From positions 496,001-560,000 of the forward strand of contig NZ_JASCRR010000003.1 in assembly GCF_030010215.1 (NCBI RefSeq): a stretch of DNA of 64,000 nucleotides, in the 5' to 3' direction. This stretch comes from Tianweitania sp. UT-5YL-CI-8 (GTDB lineage: Bacteria > Pseudomonadota > Alphaproteobacteria > Rhizobiales > Rhizobiaceae). Of the stretch, positions 57,736-64,000 are shown one piece after another (the first letter of the stretch is position 1; each line of letters starts with the position of its first letter). The position numbers and the translations under genes are program-made. Under the pieces are notes generated by a model. That model did not search any database, had not been told where the DNA came from, and was given only the letters and a program-made list of their open reading frames with translations.

Positions 57736-58104
57736 TTACAGCACTTCTGGCGCGAGCGAGATGATCTTCATGTGGTTCTTGGCGCGGAGTTCGCGCGGAA
57801 CCGGCCCGAAGATACGCGTGCCGATCGGCTCTTTTTTATTGTCGACGAGAACGGCTGCGTTCTTGTCGAAACGGATCACGCTGCCGTCCGGGCGACGAAT
57901 GTCCTTGGCGGTACGTACGACGACCGCCTTCATCACATCGCCCTTCTTTACGCGGCCACGCGGAATGGCTTCCTTGATCGACACCACGATGATGTCGCCA
58001 ACCGAAGCGTATTTCCGCTTGGAACCGCCCAGCACCTTGATGCACATGACACGACGGGCGCCGGAATTATCCGCCACGTCGAGGTTTGTTTGCATCTGAA
58101 TCAT
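57736..58104 (-). CDS. rplN: 50S ribosomal protein L14 (uL14)
   Basis: Intersubunit-bridge protein and binding site of the silencing factor RsfS, 122 residues. The start [20 protein letters not shown] is unmistakable. It is 12 bp before rplX. Confidence 0.99.
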   Translation of the reverse strand: MIQMQTNLDVADNSGARRVMCIKVLGGSKRKYASVGDIIVVSIKEAIPRGRVKKGDVMKAVVVRTAKDIRRPDGSVIRFDKNAAVLVDNKKEPIGTRIFGPVPRELRAKNHMKIISLAPEVL

Positions 58105-58172
58105 GACTGGCCGCCTTCTTCTTTTCTAACGGGATGAGCAACGGCCCTCCCCGGCTTGTCTGAAATTCTCGG

Positions 58173-58412
58173 TTACGCCTGTTCGGCGGGGACGACGACC
58201 CAGGTCTTATCCTTGGAGATCGGAGCCGACTCCTGGATGAAAACCGTGTCGCCCACCTTGCAGGCGTTGTTTTCGTCGTGCGCCTTGTACTTCTTCGTCT
58301 GGCGCACGGTCTTCTTCATCACGGGATGCGTGAAGCGCCGTTCGACTTTGACGACGACCGTCTTTTCGTTCTTGTCGCTGACGACGACGCCCTGCAGAAT
58401 GCGCTTTGGCAT
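58173..58412 (-). CDS. rpsQ: 30S ribosomal protein S17 (uS17)
   Basis: Small-subunit primary binder of 16S rRNA, 79 residues. The OB-fold start [20 protein letters not shown] and [20 protein letters not shown] are typical. It lies 11 bp after rpmC. Confidence 0.98.
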   Translation of the reverse strand: MPKRILQGVVVSDKNEKTVVVKVERRFTHPVMKKTVRQTKKYKAHDENNACKVGDTVFIQESAPISKDKTWVVVPAEQA

Positions 58413-58423
58413 GGTTCTCGTCC

Positions 58424-58624
58424 TTAAGCCTTCTTGCCGGCCGACTTCTCGGCGGCGATGGTCTTGATACGCGCAATGTCCTTACGAACCTGCTTCACGC
58501 GCGCGGTCTTCTCGAGCTGGCCGGTCGCCTTCTGGAAGCGCAGGTTGAACTGCTCTTTCTTGAGGCTTCCGAGCTCATCCGTGAGCTGGTCCTGGGTCTT
58601 GGCCCTGATGTCGGCGGCTTTCAT
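58424..58624 (-). CDS. rpmC: 50S ribosomal protein L29 (uL29)
   Basis: Two-helix protein at the tunnel exit, part of the docking site for trigger factor and SRP, 66 residues. The chosen start [14 protein letters not shown] is the family opening; the open frame begins 35 codons earlier inside rplP. The core [17 protein letters not shown] is standard. Confidence 0.97.
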   Translation of the reverse strand: MKAADIRAKTQDQLTDELGSLKKEQFNLRFQKATGQLEKTARVKQVRKDIARIKTIAAEKSAGKKA

Positions 58625-58637
58625 AATCAGCCCTTCC

Positions 58638-59051
58638 TTATTCTGCAATACGCTGAACGAAGCGTGTCTTGACCGAGAGCTTGGCGGCGCCGAGGCGAAG
58701 CGCTTCACGCGCGATCTCCTCGGAGACACCGTCGATCTCGAACATGACGCGGCCCGGCTTGATGCGTGCCGCCCAGTAGTCGACGGCGCCCTTGCCCTTG
58801 CCCATACGGACTTCGGTCGGCTTGGAAGTAACCGGAACGTCCGGGAAAATACGGATCCAAACGCGACCCTGACGCTTCATCTCGCGGGTGATCGCGCGGC
58901 GAGCCGCTTCGATCTCACGCGCGGTAACCCGGTTCGGCTCCAGCGCCTTCAGTCCGAAACCACCGAAATCCAAGTTGGTACCGCCCTTTGCGGCACCGTG
59001 GATACGGCCCTTGAACTGCTTGCGGAACTTCGTGCGCTTTGGCTGCAGCAT
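58638..59051 (-). CDS. rplP: 50S ribosomal protein L16 (uL16)
   Basis: Large-subunit protein near the A-site tRNA elbow, 137 residues. The start [19 protein letters not shown] and the segment [20 protein letters not shown] are conserved. It is placed between rpsC and rpmC with 13-28 bp gaps. Confidence 0.99.
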   Translation of the reverse strand: MLQPKRTKFRKQFKGRIHGAAKGGTNLDFGGFGLKALEPNRVTAREIEAARRAITREMKRQGRVWIRIFPDVPVTSKPTEVRMGKGKGAVDYWAARIKPGRVMFEIDGVSEEIAREALRLGAAKLSVKTRFVQRIAE

Positions 59052-59079
59052 CGTTCTAACTCCAAATTCCTATTGCCGC

Positions 59080-59799
59080 TCAGGCGTTCTCTCGGCGACG
59101 ACCACCGCTGCGCTCATTGGAATGCGAAGCATCGCCTTCCGTCGCGCGGCGTTCGGACGCCATCGGGTCATGCTCAAGGATCTCGCCTTTGAACACCCAG
59201 ACCTTGACGCCGCAGATGCCGTAGGCAGTCTTGGCTTCAGCCGTGCCGTAGTCGACATCGGCGCGCAGGGTGTGCAACGGAACGCGACCTTCGCGGTACC
59301 ATTCCATACGAGCGATCTCAGCGCCACCGAGACGGCCCGAGCAGTTGATACGGATGCCTTCGGCACCCAGACGCATCGCAGACTGAACTGCGCGCTTCAT
59401 CGCCCGGCGGAACGCGATACGGCGCTCGAGCTGCTGGGCAATCGACTGGGCAACCAGCGTGGCATCGATTTCAGGCTTGCGGACCTCGACGATGTTGAGG
59501 TGCGTTTCCGCCTTCGTCATTTCCATCAGCTTCTTGCGAAGCTTCTCAATGTCTGCACCCTTCTTGCCGATGATCAGGCCGGGACGGGCAGCATGGATGG
59601 TCACGCGGCACTTTTTGTGCGGACGCTCGATCACGACTTTAGAGATCGCGGCCTGCTTCAGTTCTGTCTCAAGATATTTGCGGATCTTGATGTCTTCATG
59701 CAGCAGCCTGCCGTACTCGCCGGTGTTCGCGAACCAACGCGAATCCCAGGTGCGGTTGATGCCGAGGCGAAGACCAATTGGATTGATTTTCTGACCCAT
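59080..59799 (-). CDS. rpsC: 30S ribosomal protein S3 (uS3)
   Basis: Lines the mRNA entry channel and contributes helicase activity, 239 residues. The start [20 protein letters not shown], the KH-domain loop [15 protein letters not shown] and the C-terminal S3 domain are seen. A short Ser/Arg-rich C-terminal extension follows. It starts one base before the end of rplV. Confidence 0.98.
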   Translation of the reverse strand: MGQKINPIGLRLGINRTWDSRWFANTGEYGRLLHEDIKIRKYLETELKQAAISKVVIERPHKKCRVTIHAARPGLIIGKKGADIEKLRKKLMEMTKAETHLNIVEVRKPEIDATLVAQSIAQQLERRIAFRRAMKRAVQSAMRLGAEGIRINCSGRLGGAEIARMEWYREGRVPLHTLRADVDYGTAEAKTAYGICGVKVWVFKGEILEHDPMASERRATEGDASHSNERSGGRRRENA

Positions 59800-60188
59800 T
59801 ATGCGGCCTCCCCTTTCTCTTCGACTTCACGAACGACGATCGTGAGGTGCGAAAACGGCTTCTCGATCCGGCTAGCGCGACCGCGGCCACGAGCGTGGAA
59901 ACGCTTCATGACGATCGACTTGCCGACAAAGGCCTCGGCCACCACCAGGGAGTCGACGTCGAGGTCGTGATTGTTCTCGGCGTTTGCGATAGCCGATTCG
60001 AGCGTCTTCTTCACCGTGCCAGCGATACGCTTGCGCGAAAATTCGAGATCCGAAAGCGCGGTCCCGACCTTCTTGCCGCGGATGAGCGCGGCAACCAGGT
60101 TGAGCTTCTGCGGGCTGACGCGGATCGTGCGCAAAACGGCACGTGCCTCGTTGTCAGCAAGCCTGCGCGGAGCCTTGGCCTTGCCCAT
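59799..60188 (-). CDS. rplV: 50S ribosomal protein L22 (uL22)
   Basis: Its beta-hairpin lines the exit tunnel where macrolides and nascent-chain stalling act, 129 residues. The chosen start [20 protein letters not shown] is the family opening; the frame begins 22 codons earlier in rpsS. The hairpin tip [19 protein letters not shown] is intact. Confidence 0.98.
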   Translation of the reverse strand: MGKAKAPRRLADNEARAVLRTIRVSPQKLNLVAALIRGKKVGTALSDLEFSRKRIAGTVKKTLESAIANAENNHDLDVDSLVVAEAFVGKSIVMKRFHARGRGRASRIEKPFSHLTIVVREVEEKGEAA

Positions 60189-60189
60189 G

Positions 60190-60468
60190 TTACTTCCTCT
60201 TCGCCTTCTTGTCCGCGCCGTGGCCGTAATAGGTACGGGTCGGAGCGAACTCACCGAACTTGTGGCCGACCATGTCCTCGTTCACGTTGACCGGGATATG
60301 CTTCTGACCGTTATAGACACCGAAGGTGAGGCCGACGAACTGCGGCAGGACTGTGGAACGACGGCTCCACATCTTGATCACCTCATTACGGCCACCATCG
60401 CGAACCTTCTCTGCTTTCTTGAGCAGATAGCCGTCGACGAACGGGCCTTTCCAGACTGAACGAGTCAC
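60190..60468 (-). CDS. rpsS: 30S ribosomal protein S19 (uS19)
   Basis: Small-subunit head protein that pairs with S13, 92 residues. The start [20 protein letters not shown] is typical. It is 1 bp before rplV. Confidence 0.99.
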   Translation of the reverse strand: MTRSVWKGPFVDGYLLKKAEKVRDGGRNEVIKMWSRRSTVLPQFVGLTFGVYNGQKHIPVNVNEDMVGHKFGEFAPTRTYYGHGADKKAKRK

Positions 60469-60483
60469 TGGCGTTACCTCTTA

Positions 60484-61317
60484 TTAGCTCTTGCGCTGAT
60501 GACGCGAGCGCACGATGAACTTATCGGTCGCCTTGTTGGACCGGGTCTTCTTGCCCTTGGTGGGCTTGCCCCAGGGCGTAACCGGATGACGGCCACCCGA
60601 GGTCCGGCCTTCACCACCGCCATGCGGGTGGTCGACCGGGTTCATGGTGACGCCGCGATTGTGCGGACGACGACCGCGCCACACCGTACGACCGGCCTTG
60701 CCATCGTTGATGTTGCCGTGGTCCGGGTTCGACACCGCACCGACCGTGGCAAAGCACGAGCCGCTGACGATGCGCTGTTCGCCCGAGTTCAAGCGAAGGA
60801 TCGCCATGCCCTGGTCGCGACCGACGAGCTGTGCGTAAGCCCCTGCCGAACGCGCAACCTGACCGCCCTTGCCCGGCTTCAGCTCGATATTGTGGACGAT
60901 CGTGCCCACCGGCATCGCCGAAAGCGGCATCGCGTTGCCCGGCTTCACGTCGGCCGACTGGCTGGCGATGACCTGATCGCCGGCAGCCAGACGCTGCGGA
61001 GCGATGATGTAGCTCAGTTCGCCGTCCTCATACTTGATGAGAGCGATGAATGCGGTGCGGTTCGGGTCATACTCCAGACGCTCAACCGTGCCGACGACAT
61101 CGAGCTTGCGACGCTTGAAGTCGATGAGGCGATAAGAGCGCTTGTGACCGCCGCCGATGAAACGGGCAGTGATGCGGCCGTAGTTGTTGCGGCCGCCCGA
61201 CTTGGTTAGACCCTCGGTGAGGCCCTTCACCGGCTTGCCCTTGTAGAGACCGGAGCGGTCGACGATGACCAGCTGGCGGGTACTTGGCGTTACCGGTTTG
61301 AATTTCTTAAGTGCCAT
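60484..61317 (-). CDS. rplB: 50S ribosomal protein L2 (uL2)
   Basis: One of the most conserved ribosomal proteins, close to the peptidyl-transferase centre and required for subunit joining, 277 residues. The hallmark [19 protein letters not shown] with the conserved histidine is present, followed by a basic C-terminal tail. Confidence 0.99.
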   Translation of the reverse strand: MALKKFKPVTPSTRQLVIVDRSGLYKGKPVKGLTEGLTKSGGRNNYGRITARFIGGGHKRSYRLIDFKRRKLDVVGTVERLEYDPNRTAFIALIKYEDGELSYIIAPQRLAAGDQVIASQSADVKPGNAMPLSAMPVGTIVHNIELKPGKGGQVARSAGAYAQLVGRDQGMAILRLNSGEQRIVSGSCFATVGAVSNPDHGNINDGKAGRTVWRGRRPHNRGVTMNPVDHPHGGGEGRTSGGRHPVTPWGKPTKGKKTRSNKATDKFIVRSRHQRKS

Positions 61318-61339
61318 TGTCCTGTCCTCGCGGCCTTTC

Positions 61340-61636
61340 TCAGAGACCAGTCGCGACGTCGATCGACTGGCCGTCGGCCAGCGTCACTACCGCCTTCTTG
61401 ACATCGCCCTGGCGGCCGATCGTGCCGCGGAAGCGCTTCACCTTGCCCTTGCGGACCAGGGTGTTGACGGCCATCACCTTCACGCCGAACAGCGCTTCGA
61501 TGGCAGCCTTGATTTCCGGCTTCGTCGCCTTCTTGGCAACATTGAAGACGACCTGGTTGAATTCGGAAGCCATGGTCGACTTTTCAGTGATGACCGGGCT
61601 TACGATCACGTCGTAGTGGCGAAGATCCGTGGTCAT
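61340..61636 (-). CDS. rplW: 50S ribosomal protein L23 (uL23)
   Basis: Tunnel-exit protein and docking site of trigger factor and SRP, 98 residues. The motif [19 protein letters not shown] is visible, as is the basic loop [12 protein letters not shown]. Its start overlaps the rplD end by 4 bp. Confidence 0.98.
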   Translation of the reverse strand: MTTDLRHYDVIVSPVITEKSTMASEFNQVVFNVAKKATKPEIKAAIEALFGVKVMAVNTLVRKGKVKRFRGTIGRQGDVKKAVVTLADGQSIDVATGL

Positions 61637-62253
61637 TTGAAGCGCTCCTCGAGAGCCTCGACGGCGGCCTTGGAAAGGACCAGCGTGCCGCGGCGAAGAA
61701 TGTCGTAAACATTGATGCCCTGGATTGGCAGAACATCGATGTTCGGGATGTTGGTCGCAGCCAGCTTGAAGTTGGCGTCGAGCTCGGCACCGCCGATCAC
61801 CAGCGCATTGGTCAGGCCAAGCGTAGCGAAGTTTGCGATCAGCGCCTTCGTCTTGGCCTCGGAGAGAGCCAGATCGTCGATGATGATCAGGCTCGATGCC
61901 TTGGCCTTGGCCGACAGGGCATGCTTCAGTCCGAGAGCGCGAACCTTCTTGGGAAGATCATGCTCGTGGCTGCGCACGACCGGGCCGTGAGCCTTGCCGC
62001 CGCCGCGGAACTGCGGAGCGCGAGCCGAGTGGTGACGGGCGCGGCCCGTACCCTTCTGCTTGTACATCTTGGCGCCGGTGCGTGCGATTTCCGCACGGCC
62101 CTTGGCCTTGTGCGTGCCCTGCTGCTTCTTGGCAAGCTGCCAGCGCACGACGCGCTGCAAAATGTCTTCGCGCGGCACGAGACCGAAGATCTCGTCGGAG
62201 AGCTGCACCTTGCCGGCGTCTTTACCGGCCAGGGTTGTGATCGAAATGTCCAT
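61633..62253 (-). CDS. rplD: 50S ribosomal protein L4 (uL4)
   Basis: Large-subunit tunnel protein and, in E. coli, the S10 operon repressor, 206 residues. The tunnel loop [20 protein letters not shown] is conserved. It overlaps rplC by 1 bp and rplW by 4 bp, so the three are translationally coupled. Confidence 0.98.
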   Translation of the reverse strand: MDISITTLAGKDAGKVQLSDEIFGLVPREDILQRVVRWQLAKKQQGTHKAKGRAEIARTGAKMYKQKGTGRARHHSARAPQFRGGGKAHGPVVRSHEHDLPKKVRALGLKHALSAKAKASSLIIIDDLALSEAKTKALIANFATLGLTNALVIGGAELDANFKLAATNIPNIDVLPIQGINVYDILRRGTLVLSKAAVEALEERFK

Positions 62254-62963
62254 TATTCTGCTCCCTCAGTAGCCGGAGCCTCTTTATTAGCGGCGCGGAA
62301 TGCAGCCGGCTTCGGAGCGTTCTCAGGCAGCGCAACTTTGGCCGCGTCGCGAACCATGATCCAGGCACCCTTGCTGCCCGGGACCGCACCGCGGATCAGG
62401 ATCAGGCCGCGATCGAGGTCGGTCGAGACGACTTCCACGTTCTGGGTGGTGACGCGGGTATCGCCCATGTGGCCGGCCATCTTCTTGCCCTTGAACACCT
62501 TGCCGGGGTCTTGGCGCTGACCGGTCGAACCATGCGAACGGTGCGAAACCGAGTTACCGTGCGTCGCGCGGCCACCACCGAAGTTGTAGCGCTTCATGAC
62601 ACCCTGGAAACCCTTACCGATGGTCGTTCCGGTAACATCCACCTTCTGGCCGGCAACAAAATGCTCCACGGTCAGCTCAGCGCCGACGTCCAGCATGTTG
62701 TCGGCGGAGACGCGGAACTCGGCGACCTTGGCCTTGGGCTCGACGGAGGCAGCAGCGAAATGGCCGCGCATTGCCTTCGACGTGTTCTTGACCTTCGCGA
62801 GGCCGACGCCGAGCTGGACGGCGGTGTAGCCGTTCTTCTCCTGCGTGCGCTGTGCCACGACCTGGCAATTCTCCAGACGGAGAACCGTGACGGGGACATG
62901 CTCGCCGGCGTCGTTGTAGACGCGCGTCATTCCCACCTTCTGTGCAATTACACCTGAACGCAT
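62253..62963 (-). CDS. rplC: 50S ribosomal protein L3 (uL3)
   Basis: Assembly initiator near the peptidyl-transferase centre, 236 residues. The start [20 protein letters not shown] and the loop [20 protein letters not shown], with the Gln that is methylated in E. coli L3, are conserved. The C-terminal Ala/Pro/Glu-rich extension is common in alphaproteobacteria. Confidence 0.98.
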   Translation of the reverse strand: MRSGVIAQKVGMTRVYNDAGEHVPVTVLRLENCQVVAQRTQEKNGYTAVQLGVGLAKVKNTSKAMRGHFAAASVEPKAKVAEFRVSADNMLDVGAELTVEHFVAGQKVDVTGTTIGKGFQGVMKRYNFGGGRATHGNSVSHRSHGSTGQRQDPGKVFKGKKMAGHMGDTRVTTQNVEVVSTDLDRGLILIRGAVPGSKGAWIMVRDAAKVALPENAPKPAAFRAANKEAPATEGAE

Positions 62964-63027
62964 TTTCTCGTTCTTCCTTCAGAGGAACCTTAGGAGCTTT
63001 CGCCCGGTCGGCTCATGTTTTTGCTCG

Positions 63028-63336
63028 TTAGAGCTTGATCTCGACATCGACACCGGCAGCCAGGTCGAGCTTCATAAGGGCATCGACGGTCTGCGGGGTC
63101 GGATCGACAATATCGAGAAGCCGCTTGTGCGTACGCATCTCGAACTGTTCGCGGCTCTTCTTGTCGATGTGAGGCGACCGGTTGACCGTGAACTTCTCGA
63201 TCCGCGTGGGCAGCGGAATGGGCCCGCGAACGTTGGCGCCGGTACGCTTGGCCGTCGACACGATTTCGCGGGTCGAGGCGTCGAGCACCCGATGGTCAAA
63301 CGCCTTAAGGCGGATGCGGATATTCTGTCCGTTCAT
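63028..63336 (-). CDS. rpsJ: 30S ribosomal protein S10 (uS10, NusE)
   Basis: Small-subunit protein that also acts as NusE in transcription antitermination, 102 residues. The start [19 protein letters not shown] and the loop [20 protein letters not shown] are standard. It is the first ribosomal gene after tuf, 64 bp from its stop. Confidence 0.99.
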   Translation of the reverse strand: MNGQNIRIRLKAFDHRVLDASTREIVSTAKRTGANVRGPIPLPTRIEKFTVNRSPHIDKKSREQFEMRTHKRLLDIVDPTPQTVDALMKLDLAAGVDVEIKL

Positions 63337-63400
63337 GCGTCTATTCCTTGTTCTGGCGCGGCGCGGGCGAATTCCCGCCCGCGACAGATCGGTTAATCAA

Positions 63401-64000
63401 TTACTCGACGATAGCTGCGACGATGCCTGCACCGACGGTGCGGCCGCCTTCGCGGATGGCGAAGCGCAGGCGCTCTTCCATCGCGATCGGCACGATCAGC
63501 TCGACATCGACCGTGATGTTGTCGCCCGGCATCACCATTTCGGTGCCTTCCGGAAGCGTCACGATGCCGGTCACATCCGTCGTGCGGAAGTAGAACTGCG
63601 GACGGTAGTTGGTGAAGAACGGCGTATGACGGCCACCCTCTTCCTTCGTCAGGATGTAGGCTTCAGCCTTGAACTTCTTGTGCGGCTTCACCGAACCCGG
63701 CTTGGCCAGAACCTGGCCGCGCTCGACACCTTCACGGTCGACGCCGCGCAGCAGCGCGCCGATGTTGTCGCCGGCTTGGCCCTGATCGAGCAGCTTGCGG
63801 AACATTTCGACGCCCGTGCAGATCGTCTTCGAGGTCGGGCGGATGCCGACGATCTCGAGTTCCTCGCCGACCTTGACGATGCCGCGCTCGACGCGACCGG
63901 TCACGACCGTGCCGCGGCCCGAGATCGAGAACACGTCTTCGATCGGCATCAGGAACGGCTTGTCGATCGGACGCTCAGGCGTCGGGATGTAGGCGTCGAC
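63401..64000 (-). CDS. tuf: Elongation factor Tu (C-terminal half, truncated by window edge)
   Basis: Delivers aminoacyl-tRNA to the ribosome. Only the last 199 residues are inside the window: the end of the G domain ([22 protein letters not shown]) and beta-barrel domains 2 and 3, ending in [14 protein letters not shown]. The frame stays open to the last base, so the N-terminal half with the GTP-binding loops lies beyond. Its position before rpsJ matches the tuf copy of the str-S10 cluster. Confidence 0.97.
   Translation of the reverse strand, partial: VDAYIPTPERPIDKPFLMPIEDVFSISGRGTVVTGRVERGIVKVGEELEIVGIRPTSKTICTGVEMFRKLLDQGQAGDNIGALLRGVDREGVERGQVLAKPGSVKPHKKFKAEAYILTKEEGGRHTPFFTNYRPQFYFRTTDVTGIVTLPEGTEMVMPGDNITVDVELIVPIAMEERLRFAIREGGRTVGAGIVAAIVE

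Overview
The window is chromosomal DNA of an alphaproteobacterium, most likely a member of the Hyphomicrobiales (Rhizobiales) close to Mesorhizobium, Aminobacter or other Phyllobacteriaceae. This is inferred from a phosphatidylcholine synthase of the rhizobial type, a BA14K-family protein, an IalB-family protein, a GyrA with the alphaproteobacterial acidic insert, a short adenylate kinase, a GTTC-N7-GTTC SOS box, and the order of the ribosomal genes. I found no insertion sequence, prophage, CRISPR array or rRNA. There is one tRNA, tRNA-Lys(UUU).

Layout. Positions 1-3.2 kb hold the end of a dipeptide/oligopeptide ABC importer: two permeases and a fused double ATPase, each overlapping the next by 4 bp. 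From 3.3 to 8 kb, on the minus strand, lies a complete nucleoside-type ABC importer (ATPase, two permeases, BMP-family binding protein). Then come pcs with a quinone oxidoreductase, a UbiH-family hydroxylase, an AEC transporter, hspQ, an ialB-like gene, an orphan YejA-like binding protein, a DsbA/FrnE protein, sdhE-mfd diverging from recG, a DUF502 membrane protein, glmU-glmS, a ccdA-like gene, the tRNA and a BA14K gene.

From 28.4 to 33.3 kb, on the minus strand, there is a compact cluster: circularly permuted ATP-grasp protein, alpha-E (DUF403) protein, transglutaminase-like protein, Anbu (a proteasome-like Ntn hydrolase) and a DeoR-type regulator. This is the most distinctive system in the window. 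It looks like a peptide-ligating and peptide-cleaving pathway that comparative genomics has predicted but whose substrate is unknown.

From 33.4 to 48.7 kb there are small regulator, lipoprotein and DUF4864 genes; a six-gene operon coaD-ppi-ppi-DMT-queA-tgt; a 52-residue membrane peptide; gyrA; marC; a GT-C-like membrane glycosyltransferase; ssb with an SOS box; a 640-bp unexplained intergenic region; rarA; and a DegP/Do-type protease.

From 48.9 kb to the end, on the minus strand, lies the S10-spc-alpha ribosomal super-operon. Read in transcription order it is tuf (partial), rpsJ, rplC, rplD, rplW, rplB, rpsS, rplV, rpsC, rplP, rpmC, rpsQ, rplN, rplX, rplE, rpsN, rpsH, rplF, rplR, rpsE, rpmD, rplO, secY, adk, then an internal promoter and rpsM, rpsK, rpoA, rplQ, closed by a strong terminator. 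Start sites were adjusted by hand where the longest reading frame began well upstream of a family-typical start or of a visible promoter or ribosome binding site.
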